Source: Apoda limacodes
Lineage: Eukaryota; Arthropoda; Insecta; Lepidoptera; Limacodidae
Assembly: GCA_946406115.1 (NCBI GenBank)
Contig: OX291545.1
Location: 17,126,001 to 17,190,000, forward strand
DNA: 64,000 bases
Direction: 5' to 3'
Positions 23,701 through 34,560 of this stretch are shown here, piece after piece. The notes under the pieces are model-generated. The model saw only the letters and a list, made by a program, of their open reading frames with translations, was not told the origin of the DNA and made no database searches. The position numbers and the translations under genes are program-made. Positions within the stretch are counted from its first letter, which is position 1. Each line of letters starts with the position of its first letter.

Positions 23701-25253
23701 TAAAACTCATATCGCAAAAGTAATTTTAAAACAGTTTTCTAAGTTTAGTAGCTGTTCCCAGCAGTTACACCTGCGACCTTTACTGTTTACTTTTATTCTC
23801 TATTATATTGCCTTTCTACTTTACTATGAAATGCAAAAAGTTAATAGTTCTAGAGATTTGCACCTTTAAACAAAAAAAAACTCTTGAGTTTTATTATATA
23901 ATAATATACCTCTGAATGAGACCCAATCAATCTGAATGTTGGACAAAAATATCACTAAATTTTCTCAATTATACTTATGTAGTGATAATAAAAATTATAC
24001 ATGTGTATATCAGAGCTGACCTGGCAGCCATTCTGCCCTCTCCGTTGCTCACTCACTAGCTCATTACCTACCTTTTTGCTTCGCTCCTAGGGTGATGTTG
24101 AAAAAGCCTAGCCTCCACTAAGAATATCAGATACAAAAAAAATTTGGATCTGAGTGGTAGTTCCAGAGACCCAAACACACACACACATTTTTCTGAGCTC
24201 CTCTATGCTTTTATGGGCATGTCAAACCTTTGGTACTGGCTTTTGTTGTCATATGTCATAGTAACAAATGACATGTTGTAGGAGGCTTGAAAACTAGCCT
24301 GCCTGCCTCCCCTAAACTAATCCCAATTTCGGTTAATTAGTTAATGAGGTTAACTCACACACCTAAGCCTCCTAATGGGACCTAGCACGTGCGAGGGTAA
24401 ACCAGCATGATGAATAACAGCCTCAACCTCCTTAGCAAAGGAGACTTTTCCCTGCCATGTGGCATATAGTGAATGACATCTATCTTTCTACTACTAGAAA
24501 ATCAATCAATACTTAGCATACGGATTGACTTGACTATGAATAATTAAGGCAACCCATAACCACGTTATATCGTAAAAAATCGAAATAGCTTGTATTTAGA
24601 AAGGTAAAATAACTGAACTAACTGTAGTAACAGACCCGTCCCTACTTAAAAAACAAGTGTGGAAAGTGTCGAATTTCTGCTCATGTGGACGATGACAGAT
24701 AAGGACTCAGTAACGACAGAGACGCAAGCAAATAGAACATTGCCTAAATAAATCACACAAGTACTAGTAGAAATAAGCACTTACTTGAACCAGGACGATC
24801 AGGTTCGCGAACCACATGGGTCATGCCAGCTTTATAACCAATGAACGCGGTGAGATGAACAGGCTTACTGGGATCATCCTTAGGAAAAGCCTTCACTTTA
24901 CCACGATGACGGCGAGATCTCTTCTTTGGGTAGAATCCCATCGACCCATGTCGTGGCGCTGAGAATTTTCTGTGTGACTAAAAGACATAGACTATTTATA
25001 ACATTTGTTAAGTTGCCTCTAATCCAAAGGTAATAGGAATAAATCATCAGTCCGCCCTAGAACATCTTCACAAAGATTCAGTATGTCTAACCGTAATAGA
25101 GAATTAATCATCATTTGCAAGCAGCGGTATTATAAAAACTTTAACCATTGGTATTCAAATATACTTTTTAGGGAGATAAATATGATGATAGAATTACAAT
25201 AAGATATGAGATCGAGACAAAATATTTCGATATAATAATTCAACTCTCACCAT
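20737..25253 (-). CDS. RpL3: 60S ribosomal protein L3 (uL3), 7 coding exons, 413 aa
   Basis: Exons from 5' to 3' are 25251-25253, 24785-24977, 23258-23426, 22478-22800, 22110-22289, 21602-21780 and 20737-20931. All junctions are GT-AG and keep frame, giving 413 aa, the usual length of animal uL3. The first coding exon is only the ATG, immediately followed by donor GTGAGAG. Exon 2 resumes with [15 protein letters not shown]. Conserved parts include [47 protein letters not shown] and the [15 protein letters not shown] loop near the peptidyl-transferase centre. The His of RWHT is the residue methylated in other eukaryotes. GAWHP and [11 protein letters not shown] follow. The C-terminus is an Ala/Thr-rich tail. 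No damage is seen. The protein is an early-assembling structural component of the large subunit. Introns carry only small repeats. Confidence 0.97.
20970..21225 (-). repeat. dispersed short repeat in RpL3 intron 6
   Basis: It runs from AGGGTTCCGTAGGCAC through a GTCC/GTCT tetranucleotide run (21009-21033) to CGCACTTGGCCGG. It is the same family as 14640-14920 in the opposite orientation. It lies 39 bases upstream (in + coordinates) of RpL3 exon 7. Confidence 0.65.
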
Positions 25254-25285
25254 GTTGTTGGTTCAACTGCCACACGAAAAAGAAG
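25251..25285 (-). promoter_or_regulatory. RpL3 5' leader with TOP-like tract
   Basis: On the minus strand CTTCTTTTTC (25285 to 25276) lies about 25 bases before the ATG. It has the C-plus-pyrimidines form of the terminal oligopyrimidine start of ribosomal protein mRNAs. I infer transcription begins here. The ATG ends exon 1, so an intron of 273 bases follows at once. Confidence 0.6.
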
Positions 25286-25579
25286 AATGAATACTTGTCA
25301 CCAATCCAACCCACAGAGACGGTGTTGCCTCCTCGTATTTTTTTGCTATTCTTAAAGCCCATCACACACGGAGCTTCAATATATTTTATTGATATGCCAA
25401 AATTTAAGCTTTAATATTGAAAGAAATTTATATTGATGACACTGGAGAATGCACTTTGAACACAGGTGATGTTTTTTTTAACTTGCAATTTATCCCTAAA
25501 GCACATTCGTGATTCATGTTGTACAGACAGCAGGAGAGCAAATAGATTTTTCAACAAAACAGTAAGAGACAGTACGAAA

Positions 25580-26115
25580 ACAAATGCAATCCTAATAGCT
25601 AAAAAATCATGCCCATAGTTGAAGACAATTTTTTGACATTTTTGAACTTTCTGAGTTTATGTGGATTAACGACATTCCGGATAATTTGCCTAATTAGTAA
25701 CTACACTACTCAACCTGTCATCACGCACCTAAGAAACCCATGAATTTAGAAATCAACTTACCCGGTCAAACTAAAATTAGGAATAATTTATAGAAATGGT
25801 AATCACAGCGACATAAATAACTATGGCCGATAACCATACTATCATATTTTGATAAAATAATTGAGAAGTATTTCGGTACGAAATAAATAAATACTTATAA
25901 GAAAACAATATTATGAGTACGGTTTTCAGAAAAACCGGAGTACTTCACAACTTTTAAACGAGTTTAGTAATAAAATAAACAAGTACCTAAATGAGAAAAA
26001 TCATGTTCATACTATTTTTATAGACTTTTTTGTGGCATCCTATTGCCAAAATTATAATACCATAGTTTCATTAAAAAATGAAATATAGGGCCCAACATTA
26101 AAATGGTTCGAAAAC
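25580..26115 (+). mobile_element. LINE RT fragment, degraded (same family as 56450-57385)
   Basis: Blocks in shifting frames read AT-rich versions of DINNYRPITI, YGFQKNRS-like (TACGGTTTTCAGAAAAACCG) and FIDF. The sequence aligns over about 500 bases with 56450-57385. It lies between the 5' ends of RpL3 and MED11. Confidence 0.6.
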
Positions 26116-26149
26116 TACCACAATTAGATACACAACAGTAAAAATAGGG

Positions 26150-26765
26150 CACTGGCCTCCCGGAGGCCCAGTTCGACTTTCGTCGTGCCCAATCCACCGT
26201 CGACGCCTTGAGGCATATCAAGGCGTTGGCGGAGAGCGCGATTGCTTGGAGTGAGGTCGTATTGACGGTGCCTCTAGACATATCCAACGCCTTCAATATG
26301 CTATATATATGCTGGACGTGCATCGTGAAGGCGCTCCGGTACCACAGAGTTCCGCAATACCTGTCCCACGTCGTCAAAGCTTCTCCTCAGACCAAGAGGT
26401 TAATAGGCCCTCCGTCACTTGACGCGCGGTGTCCCACAGGGCTTGATTCTCAGGCCCCTCTTGTGGAATATCGGATATGATTGGGTGTTGCAGAGTACGC
26501 TAGCAAGTGGCGTGGCGACACTCTCGTCACAGCGCGTGGCAACAAATTTAAGGAGGTGGCCACCCTGGCCACCGCTGGGGTGGCACACGTAGTGCGGCGC
26601 ATCCACCGGCTGCTCCTGGAGGTCGCGCTGCGGAAGTTGGAGGCGGTCTCGATAAATCTATGTAAGGTATGACAGGGTTGTCTTGAACGCGGCCCTGTAA
26701 CCCTTAATATTAAAAAAGCTGTATGGACTAAGTCCTTTACGTGCCATTGGAATATAAAAACAAAA
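26150..26765 (+). mobile_element. LINE RT fragment (R1-like) with 3' tail
   Basis: Frames read EAQFDFRRAQSTVDALRHI, LDISNAFNML, GVPQGLILRPLLWNIGYDW and GDTLVTARGN followed by LATAGVAHVVRRI. The usual catalytic YADD reads RGD, and the frame shifts at least twice. The coding part stops near 26665. A short 3' tail with GCTGTATGGACTAAGT at 26718 follows. The fragment is more GC-rich than its surroundings. Confidence 0.7.
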
Positions 26766-26790
26766 ATATAAAAAAAATAGTGGTTATTCG

Positions 26791-27211
26791 GGGCGCGTTC
26801 GTTCTGGGATTAAGAGTTCCCACAAAAAATACTTTTCACACTTTTGATACCGCCAATTTTGCCACCGACACCTACCGTTCGTTTAGCTTTGAAACGTTAC
26901 TAACAAAATTTTTGGTTACAAAACTTGCAAAACGAACGGTTGACGTACACACACTACGATAAACAATGAATATGTATAGGCAGTTTGACAGATTAACACA
27001 AAAACCCCACCTCCAGACATGGGTCTAAAGTTTCATTTTTCAGTGGCAAAAGTGACAAAAAAAAAAACAAAAATATCGTAAACGAACGCATGACAGTTTG
27101 TCACAGATGATACTAAAATTTTGATATTTTTGATACCAATGCTAAACGAACGGATGGCAGGTGGCAAAAGTAATAAAAATAATGATTCTGCATCCCAGAA
27201 CGAACGCGCCC
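26791..27211. mobile_element. 421-bp MITE with 19-bp TIRs and 3-bp TSD, upstream of MED11
   Basis: Terminal repeats are GGGCGCGTTCGTTCTGGGA at 26791 and its exact reverse complement ending at 27211. Both are flanked by TCG (26788-26790 and 27212-27214). Several internal copies of (A/T)AAACGAACG occur in both orientations (near 26877, 26932, 27080 and 27143). The 3-bp duplication fits PIF/Harbinger-like elements, though TCG is not their commonest target. The MED11 ATG is 140 bases downstream. Confidence 0.8.
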
Positions 27212-27351
27212 TCGGTGAGACTGGATATATACTGTTATCTGTGGAGAATTTCTTTCAACGATTCCATAATTGATAACATTTTAAAATTTCAATTTCAATC
27301 CTTCTTACTGAATATCCAAAAACCTATTACCTATACAAAGATTATGTAGAT

Positions 27352-30300
27352 ATGGCTGGTCCAATGGAAAGAATACAAGTTCTCGATGATATCGAAAAAG
27401 ACATAGTTTCATGTCTTCAATGCGCTGGTAAATAGTTTTATTTAGTATTAATTTACTAACTATTTTTTTGTTATTTTAGAATGTAATATTTAAGCGGCTT
27501 CTTCGTATACTACCCATCGATTTCACGGCTCATGTTTTTTGTAGAAAGGTCTGTTAATTGGTAGTTTAACTGGAAAGTTTCAGCTTGAGGAAATAAACAG
27601 TTTTTTAGTTATGAATTTTTGAAATTAATTGCTTAACTGGGTTAGTTTTATGCTGTCTCTTTCTTTATTATGAGAAAATGTGTTTGCTATCCTGCTCTTA
27701 GTGTTCCTGAGTTGGGATAGACCCATTAAAAAAAAGTTTGGTTTTTATTTGTCACTTAGTCATCTTTTGTTCACCACATAGTTGGGAGTTTAATCACTAA
27801 AGACAATTTTGAGCATAAATTCAAAAGTAGTGAAAAATCTTGGATTTTTGGAAAAAAGACTTGAATTAAAAACCATCTTTGTCAACCCAAACACGCCATG
27901 GTCTTGGTCTGCTCTACCCCTAGAATGTTTTTTACAGCCCAGAGGCGCAGAGGGAGAGCAGCACCCACCCATTGTCTGGTTGCGAGGGCATCACACAGGG
28001 GGGTGTGTTTAATAAATACCAAGCAAAATTTTTAAATAAATCCACAAAAAAAAAATTCAGTAAATCCATACAAAAAAAAATAGGCCGCCAATTTCTGCCT
28101 TCCATTATCCATCTTCATCTTTAAAAATATTTTATGCTAAAATGATGTGTAGAGAAGTAAAAAATTAACAAAAAAACTTGTTTTTTTGCCAATTTCTGAT
28201 TTCAAACTGGGTATGAGGGGATGCTTCTGGATCAATTAAAATTGTTTTGCACAAAATTGACAGGCTGCTGAGAAGTACAAATTACCCATGAAGTAAAAAT
28301 AAATAAAATAAAATAAAGTTAAAATATTATACATAAGGCATACAATTAACGCTCTGTGTGCACATTCAATCATTCTGTTGACCAAAAATGAATAAAAATG
28401 ACATTTCTAGTCTGCATTTAACACATTTTTTGACAGCTGTCAAATGTTGTCATAGAATTAAAAAGTATTCTGTTCTATGGACATTCTGTCAAGTGTCAAT
28501 CAAACATGTAAAATTCTTAAAGCTAAATAAAACCAAGTTTCCTATTGGTTTTGTCTTATTTATGTAACAATTTATTTAGCTTGACGTCACTATCTGCGGA
28601 AAAGATATTATTGATCAAGATCAGAATCTAAATTCATTTATGGATGCTGTTAACAAGTATAACCTTACTTTGAACTATAGTAAATGCGTATTTAAAACCG
28701 ACAAGATATAGCTGTTAGGTTACACAATTCACAACAATGTAATTAAGCCAGATGAAGATCGATTGAAACTGTTAGTAGATCTTCCAATTCTAAAAGATAA
28801 AGCATCACTCAAAAGAGCTTTATGCTTATTTGCTCACTACTCAAAATGGATTCGTAATTTTTCAGAGAAAATAATCCCATTAACAAATGTTACAAACTTT
28901 CCTAAAGATGAAAATGCTTTTAACACATTAAAATTAGAGATTTCCAAATCAGCCCTAATAGCTATTGACGAATATGAAATATTCACCGTTGAAACTGATG
29001 CTTCTGATTTCGCTATTGCGGCTAAACTTTCACAAAATGGATGCCCAGTAGCATTTTTTTCAAGAACTCTATCAAATTCCGAGCGTAGTCATTCATCAAT
29101 TGAAAAAGAAGCAAGCGCAATTGTTGAGTCAATACGGAAATGGCATCATTATCTTTTAGGGAGACATTGTTTACTATTAACTGATCAGCAATCAGTATTG
29201 TTTATGTTTAATCAAAGCCATTCTAGCAAAATAAAAAATGACAAGATAAAATGATGGCACTTGGAGCTCTCCTGCTATTAATATGATATTATTTATCATA
29301 ATAAACTATATCTACTTTATAATCTATGAAAATTCTAAACTCTGAACTGTCAAAAATTACATAAGCGTTTATTGTAACAATTATAAGTTGCGCAACACAG
29401 TGGTTAGACAAATTGTATAGTTGGTGCTTTAATGAGGTTTGCTATTAAATAGCTATGCCTCTTAGAAAGAATGCACCTTTTGCTATCAAAAAATTAAACT
29501 ATGGTTATTAACCTGTATCTGGAGGTGAGGTTTTGGTGTAAATCTGTCAAACTGCCTAAACATATTCATTGTTTATGCTTGTTTGTGAATGTCAGCTGTT
29601 ATTTTTGCCACCAATAATCTATCTAATAAATTATTAACAATTCAAAGCTACCAGAAGGAAAGGTGGTCGCATAGCTGGCATATCAAAAGTGTGAAGTATC
29701 AAACATGGAAACTTTTATACCATTACAAAGGGCTTCTTCCATATAATAGCACTGATAATGGACATGTTTGATATTTCTACAAGACAGACTCAAGACTATA
29801 CTTGTACAGTAATATGAACCCAGTTATTAATAAAATATTTTATATTTTTAGGATAAATCTGCAAGTTCTAGATAACACATCTCACCGATTAATCCTAGAA
29901 ACTATAAAATATGTTCTAAAAATAGATTTTAAGTAGTTATATATTTCTGTAGAAGCAAATTCCTAAGAATTGGCGGTGCTAGTTAGCAGTGGTAACCCGC
30001 TTAACAAATATTTTATGCTGACGCTTTGTGTATATTGTCATTCTTTTTTTAAACATTTACTCCAGAAATAAGTTGTATGTTCTCTGATCTTTACCTTTTT
30101 GGACTCTAGGTAAAAATGCTTTACATGTGATTTTGAAGAGTAATAATGATCCCTGTCAAGTGGAATCTTCATTGAGTGGTTAAAGTTTGTTGCTCTATGT
30201 ACCTTATTAAATGTTACTTACTGCCTTGGACTGAGTGGCTCTATCATTCAGGAATAACTGATAAACTTTCTAATTGCCAAGAAGTCTTCCTTTTTGGTGT

Positions 30301-30675
30301 GTAGCCTTAAACACACATGGTTTGACATATTTTTATCCAAACTTTTTTTTTTCAGGGACTGTCCTTCTTGAATTAAGTAAAGAAAAGTCAAATCAAAAAC
30401 AGGCTGAAAGTAATGCCTCACAGTTTTTGAGGACTTTAAGTCAAGTGGAATCAAAATTAAGTGATCAAATAAACTACTTAACTCAAGTTTCTACTGGCCA
30501 ACCACATGAAGGCTCTGGATATGCTTCTCAAAAAGTGTTGCAAATGGCATGGCATAGGTTGGAGCATGTTCGTTCTTGGGTCAATGAACTGGACCGCCTC
30601 AAAGCTTCTCACTTAGCGGCATCTAACAGAGCTGTTGCAAATGGCAATATGACATCTTCAGGAACTAGTACTTGA
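27352..30675 (+). CDS. MED11: Mediator subunit 11 (2 exons, 131 aa)
   Basis: Exon 1 is 27352-27427 and exon 2 is 30356-30675. Donor is GCTG|GTAAAT, acceptor is TTTTTCAG|GGA, and phase 1 is preserved. The product begins MAGPMERIQVLDDIEKDIV and continues SCLQCAG, LLELSKEKSNQKQAES. The highly conserved LTQVSTGQPHEGSGYASQK follows, then MAWHRLEHVRSWVNELDRL and a short polar tail. This is the helical-bundle Med11 fold, which pairs with Med22 and contacts Med17 in the Mediator head. It acts in the nucleus in RNA polymerase II preinitiation. The intron (2.9 kb) contains three repeat insertions, but the coding exons are intact. Poly(A) signals AATAAA stand at 30775 and 30790. A MITE sits just upstream of the start. 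Confidence 0.95.
27512..27965 (+). repeat. dispersed repeat in MED11 intron, copy B
   Basis: It aligns with 4553-4960 in NUFIP1 intron 1, in the same orientation. Shared landmarks are TCAGCTTGAGGAAATAAA, GTGTTTGCTATCCTGCTCT, GAGTTGGGATAGACCCA, CTTGGTCTGC and AGGGAGAGCAGC. A further shared piece (CTAAAGA-AATT-TGAGCA) lies at 5191 and 27797. Confidence 0.7.
28570..29310 (+). mobile_element. Ty3/gypsy LTR-retrotransposon pol fragment
   Basis: The frame reads the end of RT and the thumb (LNYSKCVFKTDKI, a stop, LLGYTIHNN, KPDEDRLKLL). RNase H follows with FTVETDASDFAIAAKLS, FFSRTLSNSERSHSSIEKE, KWHHYLLGRHCLLLTDQQS and SHSSKIKNDKI. RNase H catalytic Asp, Glu and Asp are present. One stop near 28710 and a frame break near 29252 end it. 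No LTRs, integrase or envelope were seen. It lies within the MED11 intron. Confidence 0.85.
29480..29715 (-). mobile_element. degraded relative of the MED11-upstream MITE, inverted
   Basis: CTGGAGGTGAGGTTTTGGTG, AATCTGTCAAACTGCCTA and CATATTCATTGTTTAT match the reverse complement of the MITE interior (about 26950-27030). TTCAAAGCTA and TATCAAAAGTGTGAA match its left part. The terminal repeats are not recognisable. It lies inside the MED11 intron. Confidence 0.6.
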
Positions 30676-30774
30676 TATTCATAGTAGTTTTTAAATTACA
30701 CTTTTCTATCTGATAAATAATTATTAAATCAATTTAGCATAGAAACATTTTGTTTGTAAGTCTGTAAATAACAT

Positions 30775-30795
30775 AATAAACTAAGTATTAATAAA
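30775..30795 (+). promoter_or_regulatory. MED11 poly(A) signals
   Basis: Two AATAAA hexamers, at 30775-30780 and 30790-30795, lie 100-115 bases after the MED11 stop. Confidence 0.6.
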
Positions 30796-30894
30796 GTGTT
30801 TTAAAAGAAGATATTTATACTCATAGGCATACTCAGGTTTATTATTTAAAAACTAAAACTATCTCCTCCCCTTCGGTGTCTTCATGTTTAAAGG

Positions 30895-30985
30895 CACATG
30901 ATAGTGCACACTAGTGCCACCACTGGAATATATCGTTTATTTTATATTCATACAAAGCATATTTTAGAAAGTGAAAACTGAAAAA
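30895..30985. repeat. short dispersed repeat, copy 2
   Basis: ACTAGTGCCACCACTGG, then ACAAAGCATATTTTAGAAAG, matches 4308-4390 in NUFIP1 intron 1. A CCGGCGGCGCCGGC patch follows at 31025-31039. Confidence 0.45.
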
Positions 30986-31139
30986 TAGTAACAAGTGAAC
31001 GTTTAGTATTGTTTGTATAACACACCGGCGGCGCCGGCAAATTACATCTAGGGTTTTTGCTGTAAGTGGCCGCTTTTCGCCAATCCCGCAGGCATGTTCT
31101 ATGAATACTACCAAACATTATAATAGTAGATTGCAAAAC

Positions 31140-32235
31140 AAGGAATCAAAATAATAACTTTTTATCATCCTCTATGAGAAAAGAGGTAAGTGAAAAACTC
31201 AAACGGAAACTTTTAATTCAAAACAACAGCACTGTTGTGTTAGTTTAATTATTAATTTAAAAAAAATAACAAAAAAATTACCTATAAATAATATATAGTA
31301 ACTTATAAATAAGAATATTTTATATATCATTATATTATATATTTCATTATCACTATTTGAGGAAACGCACTATTTTTTTATAAAAGAAGGTATCATAAAT
31401 TTTTTTTTATTAATCCGCGCGCGGCCAGCCAGTTTTATTATACAGCTAGTTACCTACTTGTTCATACAATGTTCTTAATCAATCTCTTTGGTGATAGGAA
31501 CATTTACTAACAATATCCACATACCAAATTGAAATCACTTTTAGTCCGGGACCGTTAGCGTTTTTTGCGGTCATAAGTTACAAAAATTCTAAAGTCGCAA
31601 ATTTTTTGCATATGGATACAGTGTGTACCTATAAAACCTATATTGCGTTTTGTGTCATTTCTTGCACTTGCATTTTCAGCAATTTGATGATTTGTGTAAT
31701 TTTTTTTTATTTCAAATTAAAACAGGCAAAATTAAATTAAAGTTAAAAAATATAACAGTATCATATTTAGAATAGCTTTGGTAGTTAAAACAACATACCC
31801 AGTTTGTGTCATCTTCGTCCATTGCAAACTGATATAGAGTCAGTATGTAAAATAATTGTCAAAAAAAAATTAAAGTTTAAAAACCCATCGCAGATCAGAT
31901 AAATTTGTGCCAAATCAGGACACGCGAGTTTTAGATTTTTGATTATTTCCTTTTTCCAAGCTGCAAATGCTTAAAAACAATATTAGAATCATTAGAGTTC
32001 ACATAATCAAGATAATAAAGTCGTAACATATACGAAGTTTTAATTTGTGTCATTTTCATCCACGATATAAATAATAAAACATAAAAGCACTAATTTAAAG
32101 TATTTATTTGCGCTTAATTAAACTGCCACGGCCACGAGATAATCAGGGACGGTCAATGTATTCGACTCTACGCTGCTTAATTGAACCTTAATGCACAAGT
32201 CGATAACTTCTCCATTCAACAGTTGAAGGGTGGCT
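31140..32235. other. AT-rich region, nothing recognised
   Basis: No open frame with recognisable protein sequence and no terminal repeats were found. Two phrases (TTTGTGTCATCTTCGTCCA near 31803 and TTTGTGTCATTTTCATCCA near 32043) recur about 240 bases apart. Confidence 0.35.
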
Positions 32236-32559
32236 ACTCCACTCAGGGCCAGATTTGGGGAAGGGCAACCGGAGCGATAGCCCCGGGGCCTCCACAAACA
32301 AGTGGCCCCCACAATAGACTGTTCTAGAAAAACGAACAGCGCACGCTAAATAAATATTCAGGTAGCGCTAAAATTATATTATTATTTTACTACTTCGTCA
32401 AAGCGCGAGCCGTGAATGACTCGTTGTCAAGAAATAGGCGTTACTTTACAACATCGCACCGCGTGCACGACTACGACAGCGCGCGAGCCGCGAATAAACG
32501 ATGTATTTTTTTTTCTGAATGACTACTACAGTTTGGATGATGCAGCCATTACTGCTCCA

Positions 32560-32800
32560 CCAGGCTTTTGGGGCGAGTCAGCCCATTAAGCGCCCAACGC
32601 TCAAGGGCTCCCCGCGGGGTAGCTTCAGCTTGGGTTGTCGCTCTTGGGGTCGTCCCTTCGACCGCCGTAAGCCTTGCACCCGAAGGTGCGTCAGCACCAG
32701 GAGAGGAGTTCCTCGTTACGAAGTTGCGGTTGCGAGTGAGTGGGGGTGAGAAGCGCCCCGACCCTCTTTGATACCTCGTATATGAGGTGAGCGTGCCTAT
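32560..32800 (-). pseudogene. GC-rich LINE-like coding debris
   Basis: The minus frame contains LTAVEGTTPRATTQAEATPR and GALERW, GC-rich unlike the surroundings. I suspect the C-terminal or 3' part of a retroelement ORF, but no domain is recognisable. Confidence 0.3.
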
Positions 32801-33414
32801 AATTCGATACACATAGCTTCTAAGATATCTAGAAGAACACGACCTGGTCAGTGACCGTCAATATGGCTTCCGCCACGGTCGCTCGACTGGTGACTTCCTA
32901 GTGTATCTCACACACCTATGGGCACTAGCCATTGAGAGTCAGAGGGAGGCATTGGCATGTAGCCTGGACATAGCAAAGGCGTTCGATCGGGTCTGTCACC
33001 GGGGTCTTCTATCGAAGTTGCTTTCTTACGGAGTGCCCGAGGGTTTGTGCAAATGGGTGGCTACCTTTTTGTCCGGCAGACGCATACGAACCTTAGTTGC
33101 TCTGATAGCATGAATGTTAATGCTGGTGTTCCGCAAGGCTCTGTACTATCTCCTACGCTGTTTCTTCTGCATATCAATGACATATTGGACATCAAAAACA
33201 GATGCTGTGCTACGCAGATGACAGTACTGGAGACGCTTATTACACGGGTCGTGCAAATATCCCTCGTTCCGTTGTGGAGGAAAACCGCCGAAAACTTGTG
33301 TCTCAAATCGAGACCACACTGTGCAAGGTCTGACTGGGGACGGTAAACTTGGTCCGATTCAACCCTACAAAGACACAAGTCTACGCGTTCACCGCTAAAA
33401 AAAACCACATTTAC

Positions 33415-33690
33415 ATTTTCAAATCAAATCAAATTAGACAATATTTATTCAAATAGTTTACTAAGAACACTTTTGAATCGTCAATACAATGTAAACAATG
33501 TTTATTTCTGCCAAAAAAGAGCTGGCAAGAAGTTCTATTTAAAGTAATAATACAATACTTTGTTAATAAGCTAAAGAGTATACAATATGTACCGAAACAC
33601 TTATTAGGTAATAAAAATAAGTAAGTAAGCTACTTAAAACAAAGTCAATCATGTCAATCATTTTTTTTTGTTTTTATGTAGCATAGGGAG
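33415..33690 (-). mobile_element. LINE 3' tail (same family as 52640-53705)
   Basis: On the minus strand it reads GACGATTCAAAAGTGTTCTTAG, then TTTGAATAAATATTG and a TTTGAT repeat end. The 3' tail of the minus-strand LINE ending near 52640 and the tail at 60469-60535 share this sequence. It interrupts the jockey-type copy. Confidence 0.6.
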
Positions 33691-33754
33691 CGCACCATGT
33701 GAAGCGTAAAATATCGTCAATCGAGTAAGGAATTCAGATAGGTATTTAAGAGTA

Positions 33755-34251
33755 CAGTAATACCCCGACTTACACTACCTCGACATACGCGAATTCGGAG
33801 TTTTTCAGGCTCAGACGTGTAGCGCGGTATCGACGCGTAGGTACAAGAAAATAACGATTTTGTGTGTTGTGCGATGTACTAAGTACTATGGCATCCAAAC
33901 GAAGTAGAACCGAATCTTTTGCTTCAAACAAGAAAAGAAAAACATTATCTTTTAAGTGTAAACTTAACATTATTATTATAAATTATTGACTCGTCAGACG
34001 ACTTCGTTAGATTTTATGAAATCTTCTACATCAAAATAACTTCGGATTATGTTTATTCGGATTCAGATTAATCATATTATCTACTATTAGTTACACATTT
34101 ATTTCCTTAATTATTGTATTATTCAGTCTCCGGTCCCAATTAAACATACTTTGTATGTCTTTATATGCAAAATTGTATCCCGACTTACGCGAATTCGACT
34201 TACACGGATAGCGTTTGGTCCCACCTATCGCGTAAGTCCGGGGTATTACTG
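33755..34251 (+). mobile_element. pogo/Tigger-like non-autonomous element, 497 bp
   Basis: Terminal repeats are CAGTAATACCCCGACTTAC at 33755 and its reverse complement GTAAGTCCGGGGTATTACTG ending at 34251, with one extra base. Both are flanked by TA (33753-33754 and 34252-34253). An ATG at 33888 opens MASKRSRTESF, then KRKTLSFKCKLNIII, and stops at 33989. This resembles the N-terminal CENP-B/pogo HTH of Tigger transposases. The catalytic part is deleted. Confidence 0.8.
33888..33989 (+). pseudogene. pogo-like transposase N-terminal remnant
   Basis: This 33-residue frame resembles the MASKRKR..LSL..KLEII start of Tigger/pogo proteins. It stops where an internal deletion or drift removed the rest. 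Another short piece (SDDFVRFYEI-like) follows in a shifted frame near 34000. Confidence 0.6.
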
Positions 34252-34373
34252 TATTCAGATATTTAATAGTACTAGAGGCATAAGCGCCATCATAATTTTA
34301 CGGTTGCACAATCATATATACAAACATAAACTTACATATACTTAAAACTATCCATACTATCCTTGAATATAAT

Positions 34374-34560
34374 TTAATTATAAATGCGAAAGGAAATCTG
34401 TCTGTCACCTCTTCACGCTGAAACCGCTGTACCGATCAAGATGAAATTTGGCATGTAGATTTGAGTCCCGGAAAAGAACATAAGCTACTTCAAATCGTCA
34501 ATTTTTATCCATTTTTTCCCCATAATTGAGGAGTTGCTGTTGAAATCCTACACCGATGAC
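34374..34560 (+). mobile_element. Helitron-type repeat, partial
   Basis: ATTATAAATGCGAAAGGAAA, CTGTCTGTCACCTCTTCACG and ATGAAATTTGGCATGTAGAT match the 5' half of the 286-bp Helitron at 48659. The 3' CTAG end is missing. Confidence 0.6.

Noticed and set aside
20970..25250. Intronic box C/D snoRNA genes in RpL3
   Set aside because: Looked for TGATGA and CTGA boxes with pairing ends on the minus strand in each intron. No convincing pair was found. A covariance-model scan would decide.
26741..26962. 73-residue open frame on + strand
   Set aside because: It covers the left half of the MITE upstream of MED11 and is not a gene.
28570..29310. Endogenous retrovirus-like element with envelope
   Set aside because: Only RT-thumb and RNase H of a Ty3/gypsy pol are present. 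No integrase, envelope or LTR could be found.
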